Shown: positions 9,037-18,765, counted from the stretch's first letter. The stretch is DNA of 64,000 nucleotides from Methylosinus sp. H3A (GCF_015709455.1 NZ_JADNQW010000005.1:3740001-3804000), one strand, 5' to 3'. A program made the numbers and translations. Notes: a model not told the origin generated them from the letters alone.

Positions 9037-9795
9037 ATGTCTTCCACGCCGCGCCCGCTCGTCGCCGGAAATTGGAAAATGAACGGGCTTTCGGCGTCGA
9101 TCAGTGAGATCGAGACGATCGCGCAACATTATGACGCGGGTCTGCGCGCCAAAGTCGAGCTGGCGATCTGCCCGCCAGCCACACTTCTCTCTCGAGCCGC
9201 GCCGATCGTCGCCGGCGCCGAAATCCGGCTCGGCGGGCAAGATTGCCACGCAAAGGCGAACGGCGCCCATACCGGCGACATTTCCGCCGAGATGCTGGCC
9301 GACGCCGGCGCCGCCTATGTCATCGTCGGCCACAGCGAGAGGCGCTGCGATCATGGCGAGAGTGACGCGCTGGTCCGCGCCAAGGCGGAGGCGGGTCTGC
9401 GCGCCGGTCTCGCGCCCATCGTCTGCGTCGGCGAGACGCGCGCCGAACGCGACGCCGGCCGCGCCAGCGAGATCGTCGAACGCCAGCTCGACGGCTCGCT
9501 GCCGCAGGACGTCGCGCCGGAGAGGCTGGTCGTCGCTTATGAGCCGGTCTGGGCAATCGGCACAGGCCTCACGCCGACGTTGCAGGATGTGGCGCAAATG
9601 CACGCCGCGATCCGCGCGCGGCTCGTCACTTTGTTCGGCGCGGGCGCGGGAGCGACGCGCATCCTCTATGGCGGCTCGGTGAAGCCGGCCAACGCCGGCG
9701 AGCTGTTGCGCATCGCCAATGTGGACGGGGCGCTTATCGGCGGCGCATCCTTGACGGCGAAGGATTTTCTGGCGATCGCCGAAATCTACCGCTGA
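9037..9795 (+). CDS. tpiA: Triose-phosphate isomerase
   Basis: Glycolytic and Calvin-cycle enzyme interconverting DHAP and GAP. 252 residues. Catalytic lysine is in AGNWKMNG (residue 14), the histidine in VIVGHSERR, the glutamate in [11 protein letters not shown], and the phosphate loop is [12 protein letters not shown]. The start ATG follows GAGAGGAACGCCCGGAC. Monocistronic by position. Confidence 0.97.
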   Translation: MSSTPRPLVAGNWKMNGLSASISEIETIAQHYDAGLRAKVELAICPPATLLSRAAPIVAGAEIRLGGQDCHAKANGAHTGDISAEMLADAGAAYVIVGHSERRCDHGESDALVRAKAEAGLRAGLAPIVCVGETRAERDAGRASEIVERQLDGSLPQDVAPERLVVAYEPVWAIGTGLTPTLQDVAQMHAAIRARLVTLFGAGAGATRILYGGSVKPANAGELLRIANVDGALIGGASLTAKDFLAIAEIYR

Positions 9796-9889
9796 GCGGC
9801 GACAGTTTGGCAATCGTTTCACGCTATTGGAGACAGCGGGCGGCGCGCCGCCGCATTTCATTCGATTTTTATTTTCGTGGAGATTTGCA

Positions 9890-10120
9890 ATGTCCTACAC
9901 GCTCGTCATAGCGACCTTCGTCGTCACCACCTCCCAGGCCGCCGGTGCGGTCGCCACCAACGCCATCCCGGGCTACGCCACCGAGGAGAAATGCGTCGAA
10001 GCCGCGCGCAAGCTGCAGCCGCGCGCCTCTTTCGGCATTGCGGCGGACGGCAAGGAGAACGGATCGCCGTTGAACACGCGCATGACGGGATATTCGGGTC
10101 TCTGCGTGCCCGCGCCGTGA
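9890..10120 (+). CDS. Small hypothetical protein with hydrophobic N-terminus
   Basis: 76 residues: a short hydrophobic N-terminus (SYTLVIATFVVTTSQAAG) followed by a region with two cysteines (EEKCVEAARKL and GLCVPAP) that could form one disulfide. It resembles small secreted hypothetical proteins of Rhizobiales in layout; no domain is recognised. The ATG has GTGGAGATTTGCA upstream. It ends just before the promoter of the aro leader. Confidence 0.55.
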   Translation: MSYTLVIATFVVTTSQAAGAVATNAIPGYATEEKCVEAARKLQPRASFGIAADGKENGSPLNTRMTGYSGLCVPAP

Positions 10121-10166
10121 CGCCCCACCCGCGTGACTTTCGCCCCCCGCCGGACATCCGCCCCGC

Positions 10167-10195
10167 TTGACTTCCGCCCCCGCTCCGCTTTAACT
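10167..10195 (+). promoter_or_regulatory. Promoter of the aro leader transcript
   Basis: TTGACT (10167-10172), 17-base spacer, TTAACT (10190-10195). A start about seven bases downstream would fall at or next to the ATG of the leader peptide at 10204, so the transcript would be leaderless or nearly so. This matches the layout known for the trpE leader of Sinorhizobium, which begins at the AUG. Sequence match seen; start site inferred. Confidence 0.6.
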
Positions 10196-10203
10196 CCACG
10201 CCC

Positions 10204-10284
10204 ATGACCCTCGTCCGCTCTGCGCGCTACTACTGGTATTTTAGCTATCCTGCGCCGGCGGCGAAGGGAGGCAAACGCGTGTGA
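10204..10284 (+). CDS. Aromatic leader peptide of the DAHP synthase attenuator
   Basis: 26-codon open frame reading MTLVRSARYYWYFSYPAPAA followed by KGGKRV and a TGA. Six of seven consecutive codons (9-15) are Tyr, Tyr, Trp, Tyr, Phe, (Ser), Tyr, a density not expected by chance. It precedes a strong intrinsic terminator and then the gene for the first enzyme of aromatic synthesis. This is the classical layout of ribosome-mediated attenuation: ribosomes stalling on the aromatic codons would favour an antiterminator. No Shine-Dalgarno is present, consistent with a leaderless start. Confidence 0.85.
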   Translation: MTLVRSARYYWYFSYPAPAAKGGKRV

Positions 10285-10315
10285 CCGAGCATCGCGAAGC
10301 CTGAAAATCCCCGAG

Positions 10316-10343
10316 AGCCGCCAGTCCCGCTGGCGGCTTTTTT
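10316..10343 (+). terminator. Attenuator terminator before DAHP synthase
   Basis: AGCCGCCAG (10316-10324), loop TCCCG, CTGGCGGCT (10330-10338), then a run of six T. It lies 31 bases after the leader peptide stop and 39 bases before the DAHP synthase GTG. GGCGGC at 10257-10262, just after the aromatic codons, can pair with GCCGCC at 10317-10322 and would then disrupt the terminator. The terminator is clear; the six-base antiterminator pairing is a suggestion. Confidence 0.88.
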
Positions 10344-10382
10344 GTTCCGCCGGCGTGATACTTCAAAAAAGGAAGCCCCGCC

Positions 10383-11486
<1,104 letters not shown>

Positions 11487-11589
11487 GCCGCGACAATGCG
11501 CCGCAGGGCCACAATGACGCCTTATGTGCGACACAAATGGCCCAATGGGCGTAACGAGGCCCGTCCCGCCCGACAGAGGAGTTGACGCC

Positions 11590-11805
11590 ATGGAAGTTTC
11601 TCTGGACCAGGCCGTCGAGATTCACGCGCGCGCGCTGACCCGCAGGTTGGAGCGCGAGGCGCCCTCCAATGCGCGCGAGCGGGCCGTCGATTTCCAGAGA
11701 GCGGGCGACAGCGAGGGGCATGGCGTCTGGTTGCGCGTCGCCGAGACGGCGGAGCGGCTGCTGGGCGAAAAAGCCCGCGCCGCCGAGGCCGCGCTGCATA
11801 GGTAA
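11590..11805 (+). CDS. Small conserved hypothetical protein
   Basis: 71 residues, largely helical and charged: QAVEIHARALTRRLEREAP then GDSEGHGVWLRVAETAERLL. The pattern is like short hypothetical proteins widespread in Rhizobiales; no function known to me. The ATG at 11590 is preceded by GACAGAGGAGTTGACGCC, a good ribosome site. No membrane segment or signal peptide. It lies 103 bases after the DAHP synthase gene. Confidence 0.6.
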   Translation: MEVSLDQAVEIHARALTRRLEREAPSNARERAVDFQRAGDSEGHGVWLRVAETAERLLGEKARAAEAALHR

Positions 11806-11886
11806 TTTCCCCGATACTCGCTGTCACAAAACGTCATCGTCATCGGTTTAGCGCTCTGCGTCAGACGCGAGTCGTGGAGCCGACCG

Positions 11887-12186
11887 ATGATGCAGATCGC
11901 CGAAATACTGGCGCCGAGCGGCCTCGTTCCCATGCCGTTCGACGAAGCCGCGCCCTCCAAGGCGCATGAGCGAACACTCGCCAGCTATCTCCTCAACCGC
12001 CACCGCGGCGCCGCCGCCGTGCGCGACATTCTCGTCGCCGATATTCGCGCCTTCGTCGATCTCGGCCAGTCGCGCGCCGCCGCCGATCTCATGGTCGTGT
12101 TGCGGATGTTGCTCGCGCGATGGCCGGAGACGCGCCGTCGCGCGCCGCGGCCTCTCGCCTGGGATGCGACGGCGAGCGACGCGTGA
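11887..12186 (+). CDS. Hypothetical protein
   Basis: 99 residues with no recognised domain. The middle (HERTLASYLLNRHRGAAAVR through DLGQSRAAADLMVVLRMLLA) is predicted helical and amphipathic; the tail is Arg/Pro-rich. No signal peptide. The start ATG is preceded by GGAGCCGACC. Convergent with the next gene, with 21 bases between. Confidence 0.5.
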   Translation: MMQIAEILAPSGLVPMPFDEAAPSKAHERTLASYLLNRHRGAAAVRDILVADIRAFVDLGQSRAAADLMVVLRMLLARWPETRRRAPRPLAWDATASDA

Positions 12187-12207
12187 GACGAGGGCGACGC
12201 TATCGCC

Positions 12208-12438
12208 TCAGTGGCGCGGATCCTCTTCCAGAGCTTGCGCCAGCACGCCGATGATGCGTTCGACGAGCGCGTTCTCCGCGTCGAAATAGGCGCGCTCCTC
12301 GCGCTCCAATTCGTCGAATTCGTCCGGCTCGCAGAGCTCCTTGCGAATGTCGCAGAGCCGCTCGAAGCGGCGGCGCAGGCTGACCACGAGCGCTTCAGCG
12401 TCGCTGCGCGCGAGCGTGAGCACGATTTTCGGCTCCAT
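12208..12438 (-). CDS. Small hypothetical helical protein
   Basis: 76 residues, strongly charged and helical, for example SLRRRFERLCDIRKELCEPD and EREERAYFDAENALVERI, ending in EEDPRH. Two cysteines. It has a very good ribosome site on the minus strand (GGGAGGAGGAGAGAG directly before the ATG), which is the main support that it is expressed. No family recognised; a coiled-coil or small regulatory protein is possible. Confidence 0.6.
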   Translation of the reverse strand: MEPKIVLTLARSDAEALVVSLRRRFERLCDIRKELCEPDEFDELEREERAYFDAENALVERIIGVLAQALEEDPRH

Positions 12439-12586
12439 CTCTCTCCTCCTCCCTTGTTCGCCCTAGATGGCGTCGGCCGCATGCGCGCGCAATGAAACGG
12501 ATGCTCCGACGGAGAAGAAAGGATTGAAGCTTCTGTAGCGCACGCCAGTTAGAGCAAAACTTTCTCGAACGTAAGGAAGGCTCTCC

Positions 12587-13036
12587 ATGGAACGCCGAGA
12601 ATTCGTCGCCGCCGCCGCCGTCGGCGCTGCCGCCGCCCTCTCCGCCACCCGCGCTCTGGCCGAGGATCAGATCACCAATCCACATGCCCAGCACATGATG
12701 CATGGGCCGAAATTCCAGGCGCTGATGAAGACCAGCTCCGAATGCGTTTCGACGGGCAATGAATGCCTGCGTCATTGCTTCGGCATGTTGTCGATGAACG
12801 ATGCGAGCATGGCGAACTGCACCAAGGCCGCCTATGATCTCGTCTCCGCTTGCGCCGCGCTCGAATCCTTGGCGGCGGTCAATTCGCCTTTGACGCCGAC
12901 TCTGGCGAAGGCGGTCGGCGACGTCTGCATGGCGTGCAAGAAGGAATGCGACCGCTTCCCGCAATATTCCGAATGCAAGGCCTGCGGAGACTCTTGCCAG
13001 GCCTGCGCGGAGGAATGCCGGAAGGTCTCCGTCTGA
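12587..13036 (+). CDS. csp: Exported copper storage protein, Csp1 type
   Basis: 149 residues. A twin-arginine signal (MERREFVAAAAVGAAAALSA, cleavage probably after ALA) is followed by a four-helix-bundle protein with 13 cysteines, mostly in CxxxC and CxxC spacings: ECVSTGNECLRHC, VCMACKKEC, ECKACGDSCQACAEEC. This is the composition of Csp1 of Methylosinus trichosporium, which stores many Cu(I) ions through cysteines lining the bundle. The MMHG segment near the mature N-terminus adds Met and His. AAGGAAGG precedes the ATG. Whether it is Csp1 or the paralogue Csp2 cannot be decided here. Confidence 0.93.
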   Translation: MERREFVAAAAVGAAAALSATRALAEDQITNPHAQHMMHGPKFQALMKTSSECVSTGNECLRHCFGMLSMNDASMANCTKAAYDLVSACAALESLAAVNSPLTPTLAKAVGDVCMACKKECDRFPQYSECKACGDSCQACAEECRKVSV

Positions 13037-13039
13037 CGC

Positions 13040-14431
13040 TCAATAGCGAATGAGCGTGCGCAGTCCGACGACCAGCGCATTGCGCAGGCTCCTGACGCCG
13101 GAAGGATCACGCGGATCTGCGATATTGCCGCCGGGCCGGCGGATATATTGCAAATCCGGCTGCAGCGTCCAGCCGGGAACGACGCTCGCTATATAGGTCG
13201 CTTCGACGAGCGCCTCGCCGGAGCGAATTGGCGCGAAACCATTGCCGAACGCCGCGCCGTCGCGATCGAGCCCACGCGCGCCGCTCGACACTCTGGCGTA
13301 GCCGACGGCGACGCCGAAGAGATCGTCCGGCCGCGCCGGAGCCCCCCGAAAGGAGACGCCGGCGTCGGCGTAGAAATTCACGAGATTTCGATCATTGGGC
13401 GCGGCCTCCGCGCGGGCGAAAGCGCCGGCGCTCTGCTCGCCGGAGCGGAAAATCTGCTGATCGACGAGCGCATAGAGACCGAAGTTTCCGCGTCGACGCA
13501 GTGGAACGCCGCTGCTCGCCGGATCGGCGAGCGAGAGGCCGTCGGCGCCGAAGCGCTGATCGGCGAAGCCGCCGAAATGTCGCCAGCCGCCGATTTTCGC
13601 CACGCCATCGAGGCCGTCGACGGAATATTTCCACTGCCCTTCGCCGATGAGGAAAGGCGCGTCCTTCAATCTGAATCGCAGCCCGTCCGCATTGCGGCGC
13701 TGCGGATCGGGAGACTCGAAGGTCTTCTGCGGCCCGGCCGGATCGCCGTCGAAAATCGCAGCAAGAAAGGCGAAGCGCTCCGTCTCCGCCTTCACGCGCG
13801 CGCCGAGATCGGACAGCGGAAACGCCGCGCCGCCCGCGGGAAGATCGGCGATCGCGAGCGCCGGCCATCCGAAACTATTGTTGACGAAAATCTTCGCCGA
13901 GGCGCGCGTCATGAACTCCTGATCCGCGCCCATCTGCCCGAGACGGATCGAGGCGCCCTCGGCAAAACTCTGCTCGAGCCAGGCCTCGAAGAGGCGCGTC
14001 GTGGGCGTCGCCTCTATATTGCTCACGGGCATCAGCGCGCCCGTGTAGAATTGGTCTATGCCGCGTCCATGCAGTTGCGAGGCGTTGGCGTGAAAGACGA
14101 GGCCGGATAGGCCGAAGGCTTTCTCCAGATCGGCGTCGAAGGAAACGCGCAGCTTGCCGTCATAGATCGTTCCCCGCCGCAATCCGCCGGAGACATCCGA
14201 AAAACTCTCGCCGATATATTTGAGGCCGAATTCGAATCCGCGCTCGGCGAGCGCGTCGCGCGCCGCGGCCGGCTGCGCCACTGATTCGGGGAGGCTCGTC
14301 GCGATCGTCGGCGGATTGTCGCTCGCAGGCGTCGGATCATGATGATCGCCGCCGCGGCCGAAAGCCACGCCGGCCGCGAGCAGCGCAGCGAGCCCTGCGC
14401 AGAGGCCGAAAATCGAAGGAGATGACCGCAT
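13040..14431 (-). CDS. OprB-family carbohydrate-selective porin
   Basis: 463 residues with a signal peptide (PSIFGLCAGLAALLAAGVAF) and an outer membrane barrel sequence. The start of the barrel has the OprB pattern GLKYIGESFSDVSGG and KLRVSFDADLEKAFG; SFGWPALAIADLPAGG is also typical; the chain ends in an aromatic residue (RTLIRY), as outer membrane barrels do. Likely substrates are sugars, but the family also has members of unknown cargo. It converges on csp with three bases between. Confidence 0.85.
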   Translation of the reverse strand: MRSSPSIFGLCAGLAALLAAGVAFGRGGDHHDPTPASDNPPTIATSLPESVAQPAAARDALAERGFEFGLKYIGESFSDVSGGLRRGTIYDGKLRVSFDADLEKAFGLSGLVFHANASQLHGRGIDQFYTGALMPVSNIEATPTTRLFEAWLEQSFAEGASIRLGQMGADQEFMTRASAKIFVNNSFGWPALAIADLPAGGAAFPLSDLGARVKAETERFAFLAAIFDGDPAGPQKTFESPDPQRRNADGLRFRLKDAPFLIGEGQWKYSVDGLDGVAKIGGWRHFGGFADQRFGADGLSLADPASSGVPLRRRGNFGLYALVDQQIFRSGEQSAGAFARAEAAPNDRNLVNFYADAGVSFRGAPARPDDLFGVAVGYARVSSGARGLDRDGAAFGNGFAPIRSGEALVEATYIASVVPGWTLQPDLQYIRRPGGNIADPRDPSGVRSLRNALVVGLRTLIRY

Positions 14432-14537
14432 CCCTATTTCGCACGCCCGCGTCGAGACGAAAATCCTCCGGCCGACGACAACGCGCGGCCGGCGCGCAGA
14501 TTAAGGCGCGCCGGGCGGGAAAGCAACGCGGCGCCGA

Positions 14538-15974
14538 CTATTGCGTGAGATGCGAGGCCGTGGAAACCGCCTTCTGAAACAGGATCGCCAGAGCGGAAGT
14601 GATGTCGCCGCCCGTGTTGACCTCGAAGAAGAGATCCGACGAAGAAGCGCAGCTCTTCATATTGTCGGATATCCGCGAGGCGAAGGTCGCGACCGTGCCT
14701 TGATAGAAGCCGTTGCTCGGGACCGGATAATAGGTCGTGTAGAGGACCGCGATGCGAATTCCGCGGTTCTTTATCGTCGTGCAGAAGGAGGTGTCGACCG
14801 GCTGAAGGCAGCGATAGAATGAGCCATAGGCGTTCGAATAGCTCCAATTCAATGAGGTCGTGCATGTCCCGTTCGAATAATAGCTGGCGTCGATCACGCC
14901 ATCGGTCAGCAGCATCAAGACCTCCTGCGGCGTGTCGCCGGTGGCCTTGGTGCCGCCACCGGGGGCCGGCATGGTCGCATTCAATTTGGTGAGCGCCTGA
15001 TTGAGATCGGTCATCGCGTCGTTCGTATTGAGCGCGCTGGTCGTCGTGACCGTACTATAGGTCGAGTTGCCGGTCGGATAGGTGTACGACAAATTCGCCG
15101 CGAGCACATTGTTCGAATCCATCAATGGCGGCGTCATTGTTCCGATGTTCGATTGAATAGCGCTCACATTGGCGCTCGTCGTGGGGACGAGACTCTGCAT
15201 CATCGTCACCCCATAATTGAAATTATAGGCGGCGAGACGATAGGTCGCGCCATTGGAAGCCATCACCGACTGCGCCGTCGAGGCGAGGCTCTTGGCCGCA
15301 TCACGAACATTGTCGATGCGCAGCTTTATCCCGTTGTTCTCGGCGTAAGTATAACTGTCCATGCTGCCCCAGCCGGGATAGTGGGTCGTATATTCGCTGT
15401 CGGTGAAGCTCTTCTCGTGACAGGCGAAAGCGCAGCCGAAGGCGTTCATGGCGTCGACCCCCGCCTGCGTCGCCGGGAGCTCCATCGACGGCGAATTGTC
15501 GAGCAGCAGATAGAAATCGATGTTGCGCGCCGTCGTCGCGCTCGCTTTGGCGCTCACCGTTATGTTGGACGTCCGCAAGCCATAGAAGCCGCCGAACGAG
15601 TTCTGGACCTGCGTCGCATAAGTGACTGACACGCTGCGTGTCATCGAGCCCGACGCCGGATCGTCGGCGACGTTGATGGTGAGATTGGCGGCGTTGTAGG
15701 TCTGCCGCGTGATCTGCGCGACCTGGGCGGCAAACATCGTCGTGGCGGCCGCTTTGGCGACGGCGGAGGATTTCAGCATCATCGGCGGCGTCGTCGCGGC
15801 CAGCGCCGCGGCGTCGGCCGCGGCATAGAGCTGCGTCTTGACGCGTCCGGCGCTCGCATAATCGATGGCGCCGCCGGCGGCGATCATCAAAGGGATCGCC
15901 GCGAGCGCGAATATGATCGCGACATTGCCGCTGCGATGGGCGAAGAATCTCGCGAGATCGGAAAAGATCGTCAT
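14538..15974 (-). CDS. TadG-like protein with von Willebrand A-type region
   Basis: 478 residues. The N-terminus is a TadE/TadG-type hydrophobic helix (GNVAIIFALAAIPLMIAAGG) followed by the DYASAGRVKTQLYAAADAAA block typical of Flp pilus assembly TadG. The remainder contains a vWA domain with a MIDAS-like LLLDNSPSM and later LMLLTDGVID. Third gene of a three-gene run (17167 to 14538). No other tad genes (ATPase, secretin, Flp pilin) occur in the window. Confidence 0.85.
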   Translation of the reverse strand: MTIFSDLARFFAHRSGNVAIIFALAAIPLMIAAGGAIDYASAGRVKTQLYAAADAAALAATTPPMMLKSSAVAKAAATTMFAAQVAQITRQTYNAANLTINVADDPASGSMTRSVSVTYATQVQNSFGGFYGLRTSNITVSAKASATTARNIDFYLLLDNSPSMELPATQAGVDAMNAFGCAFACHEKSFTDSEYTTHYPGWGSMDSYTYAENNGIKLRIDNVRDAAKSLASTAQSVMASNGATYRLAAYNFNYGVTMMQSLVPTTSANVSAIQSNIGTMTPPLMDSNNVLAANLSYTYPTGNSTYSTVTTTSALNTNDAMTDLNQALTKLNATMPAPGGGTKATGDTPQEVLMLLTDGVIDASYYSNGTCTTSLNWSYSNAYGSFYRCLQPVDTSFCTTIKNRGIRIAVLYTTYYPVPSNGFYQGTVATFASRISDNMKSCASSSDLFFEVNTGGDITSALAILFQKAVSTASHLTQ

Positions 15975-15996
15975 GCGCGTCGCGTGGCCTTTTCGC

Positions 15997-16584
15997 TCAG
16001 TTCACCCGCTGAACGGATGAGGTGACTCGTGGATTGATGTAGAAGGTGTAACGGATCGGCACGGCGGGGATCATCTTCGTGGCGAAAGGCGGCGTGTAAT
16101 CGTAACGCACATAGGCGTAGATCAGCGACGTGCTCGCCTGCGCCATGCCTGTCGGCAAGACGAAAGGCGATCCTTTGACGAGACCCGTCGTATTGAACGG
16201 CTCGCTCCAGTCGACGGTCGTCGCGCCGTGCGTATCGGTCGAGACCTCGGCGAGGATGATCGTCAAATTCGATGTCGAAAAGGGAGCGATGATCTGCGTC
16301 GAGGCGTTCAATATGGTCGTGAGATCCGACGTCGACACGACCGCCCGCCGCGCGACGAGATCGGTCAGCGTGCGTCCCGTGATCGCCACCTTGCGGCTGA
16401 TGCTGATCGCCTCTCCGAGTGTGAATTCGCTGACGAGAATCAGCACGGCGATGGGGATCATCAATGCGAATTCGACCGCGATCATGCCGCGCTCGTCGCG
16501 CCGCAGCACGCGCGCGCCGTAGCGCATCCGCCGGCCGGCGATCGAGATCAGGCGACAGAGACAAGGCATTCGCGCGGGTTCCAT
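15997..16584 (-). CDS. TadE/TadF-like pseudopilin-type protein
   Basis: 195 residues. After about 30 basic residues comes RDERGMIAVEFALMIPIAVL, the TadE-like signature in which a glycine and a glutamate five residues later frame the helix. The rest is a beta-rich extracellular domain ending in FYINPRVTSSVQRVN. The start ATG sits one base after the stop of the preceding gene, so the two are coupled. Confidence 0.8.
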   Translation of the reverse strand: MEPARMPCLCRLISIAGRRMRYGARVLRRDERGMIAVEFALMIPIAVLILVSEFTLGEAISISRKVAITGRTLTDLVARRAVVSTSDLTTILNASTQIIAPFSTSNLTIILAEVSTDTHGATTVDWSEPFNTTGLVKGSPFVLPTGMAQASTSLIYAYVRYDYTPPFATKMIPAVPIRYTFYINPRVTSSVQRVN

Positions 16585-16585
16585 A

Positions 16586-17167
16586 TTACGAGTAAGGCTC
16601 GACCTGGAATACGGCGGTGGCCATCAACAAGCGCTTCCCATTGGCGAGATTGGCCAGATTGAAGCCGAGAGGCCCGCCGACGACGGGAAACTGATAGATC
16701 ACGCGCAGCACGAGGATGCTGCCGACGCCGCCGGTCTGGAATTTCCAGCTGTTGGTGACATTGCCGCTGGAATCGTAAGTGAGCGTCGGCGCCGATGTGT
16801 CGATGGAGGAGAAAGCGCTCGCGGTCTGCAGATCGACCATCACCTGCGAGCAGGTGAACAGCGCGGTCAGACCACCGCAGACCTTGGTCGCGAATTGCGC
16901 CTTGTCGAGGCCGTTCTTCTGGACCTCGCCGGTCAGCAGCGTGCGCGCCGATTTCTCGACGGCGGATTCGAGCTCCTGCTGCGCGAGAAAGACGACGCCG
17001 ACCTGACAGATGGCGATCAGCACCGCGAAGAGCGGGGCGGCGATGAAAGCGAATTCGACGATCGCCGCGCCGCGGCGGCAGGCGACGAATCCTGCGCCTC
17101 TCGGGCGGCGTCCCGCGCGAACGGGAATTTCGCTCGTCGGTCGACGGCCGTATTCTACCATGTGCAT
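16586..17167 (-). CDS. TadE-like pseudopilin-type protein
   Basis: About 193 residues from the ATG at 17167 (GCGAGGACGCGC upstream); an in-frame ATG at 17209 would add 14 residues. The TadE helix is CRRGAAIVEFAFIAAPLFAV, followed by VGVVFLAQQELESAVEKSAR. Two cysteines (KVCGGLTALFTCSQ) may form a disulfide. First gene of the three-gene set. Confidence 0.8.
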   Translation of the reverse strand: MHMVEYGRRPTSEIPVRAGRRPRGAGFVACRRGAAIVEFAFIAAPLFAVLIAICQVGVVFLAQQELESAVEKSARTLLTGEVQKNGLDKAQFATKVCGGLTALFTCSQVMVDLQTASAFSSIDTSAPTLTYDSSGNVTNSWKFQTGGVGSILVLRVIYQFPVVGGPLGFNLANLANGKRLLMATAVFQVEPYS

Positions 17168-17242
17168 GCGCGTCCTCGCTCCGCGCGGCAGCATCGCCGG
17201 CGCCGGCAAAGAAACGGTTACCGAAGCCAGACTATTCGCCGC

Positions 17243-17866
17243 CTATCGCCGCGCGCGCATCGGCGCGCAGCCGCTCGCCGGATCGCCCTTGTCGGTCGGC
17301 TCCAGCACGGCGGCGCAGTCGAAATTCGGATCGACCGGCGCGTGCGGCGGCGTCGGGCCGGCCGGCCCGTCCGGGCTCGACACGCCGAATGCGCCGCCGC
17401 CATGCGCCGTCGTCGCACGAGCGGCTTTCGGATTGATCGAAGCGTCGCGCCGCAGCGCCGAACGCGTCACAAATTGCAGATCGCCGGCCATGGGCGTCAC
17501 GGTCACATCGCGCTCCGATCGCGCCGTGACGCGAAACCCGCGCTGGCGCGGCGAGAAAAAGACGGCCGTCTTTTTGCCGACCCATCCGTCCGCGCCGACG
17601 AATCCGAGCGAGCAGCCCCCTGCCCCATAGATTTGCTCGCAGAGGGCGCGTTGCGGAAAGCGAGGCGCCTTCTCCTCGAATTCGGCGGCGGCGTTGGTCT
17701 CGGCGAAAGCGCAGACCTCCGCCGGAAAACGTCCGCTCGCCGCGCAATTGCGGGCCGAGGAGAAGACGAAGCTCCCTCGCGCCAACTCCGCCGCCGCGCC
17801 GGGCGCCGGCGCCGCGATGGAAAGCAGCAGGACAGCCGCCGTGAAATCCAGTCTAGCGGTCGCCAT
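17243..17866 (-). CDS. DUF1190-like exported protein
   Basis: About 207 residues from ATG 17866, with a signal peptide (ARLDFTAAVLLLSIAAPAPG). The body fits the DUF1190 (YgiB-like) pattern: CAASGRFPAEVCAFAETNAA, then APRFPQRALCEQIYGAGGC. An in-frame ATG at 17944 adds 26 basic residues but has no better ribosome site. The C-terminal 60 residues are Pro/Gly/Ala-rich. Function of DUF1190 is unknown. Same strand as the Tad-like genes, 75 bases upstream. Confidence 0.6.
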   Translation of the reverse strand: MATARLDFTAAVLLLSIAAPAPGAAAELARGSFVFSSARNCAASGRFPAEVCAFAETNAAAEFEEKAPRFPQRALCEQIYGAGGCSLGFVGADGWVGKKTAVFFSPRQRGFRVTARSERDVTVTPMAGDLQFVTRSALRRDASINPKAARATTAHGGGAFGVSSPDGPAGPTPPHAPVDPNFDCAAVLEPTDKGDPASGCAPMRARR

Positions 17867-18088
17867 GCGCGATAGACGTCCTTTCGCGTGACGGCGTGCA
17901 GACGGCTGCGCGCGCGACTTTGTTTTTTGGCGGCTTTGCCGCAAAGCCGTCCGATCGTGTAGCGTCCCGCCGCCGAAAAGTCATCGACCGCTCGCCATGG
18001 GCGGATCGAGCGTGATATTACGCGCCGCGCGTCGGGAACTTATCTACGCCCGCGTCGCGCCATTCCAGGACGAGGACATTCGAAATCG

Positions 18089-18676
18089 ATGTCGTTATTT
18101 CGTTCAGCCGGCCTCTGCCTCTCGCTCTGTCTTCTTCTGACGGGATGCGACGGCGGCTCCAATCTCGGCCCGGTCTCCGTCGAGGAGCGCGACGCTCTGA
18201 TTCGAACCGCGGCGACGACCGCGCCAAATCTGCAGCCGGGCGAGAAAATCCGCGTCACCGTCTTCGGCGAGGACCGCCTGTCCGGGGAATATGAGATCGA
18301 TCCGGCGGGTTATATCTCGCTGCCGCTGGCCGGCACGGTGAAGGCGGCGGGCTCGAGCAAGCCGCAACTCGAACAGGAATTGGCCAAAAAATTCCGCGGC
18401 GAATATCTGCGCAATCCAAAAGTGACCGTCGATGTCGCGAGCTTTCGTCCCTTCTATATACTCGGCGAGGTCGGCAAGCCCGGCGAATATACATATAAGA
18501 GCGGACTCAATGTGATGAGTGCGATAGCGCTCGCCGGCGGCTCCACCTATCGGGCGAGCCGATCGAATATTCTCATTCAGCATGTGGGCGAGCAGGGATT
18601 CAAGGAATATCCGCTGGCTCCGATGATCCCGGTGCTGCCCGGCGACCTCATCCGCGTGCCGGAGCGCTATTTCTGA
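18089..18676 (+). CDS. Polysaccharide export lipoprotein (Wza-like)
   Basis: 195 residues with a lipobox LLTGC (lipidated Cys20). The Poly_export domain follows (QPGEKIRVTVFGEDRLSGEY, IDPAGYISLPLAG) and then one SLBB-like domain (FYILGEVGKPGEYTYKSGLN). It is shorter than E. coli Wza (about 380 residues) and lacks the second SLBB region, as in the short KpsD/ExoF-like proteins of rhizobia. First gene of the exopolysaccharide locus. Confidence 0.9.
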   Translation: MSLFRSAGLCLSLCLLLTGCDGGSNLGPVSVEERDALIRTAATTAPNLQPGEKIRVTVFGEDRLSGEYEIDPAGYISLPLAGTVKAAGSSKPQLEQELAKKFRGEYLRNPKVTVDVASFRPFYILGEVGKPGEYTYKSGLNVMSAIALAGGSTYRASRSNILIQHVGEQGFKEYPLAPMIPVLPGDLIRVPERYF

Positions 18677-18765
18677 CCGCCCACTCCGCGCCACCCGCCG
18701 AGACGAGCGAAGGCTTGACTGCGAGCGCGTTTCACATACAAGCTGAGCGCATTCGAGAGGGCGTT

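Noticed and set aside
17931..17949. Hairpin CGGCTTT/AAAGCCG before the exopolysaccharide locus
   Set aside because: Only a 7-bp stem. The T run is upstream of the stem on the plus strand, and no T run follows it on the minus strand, so it does not qualify as a terminator.
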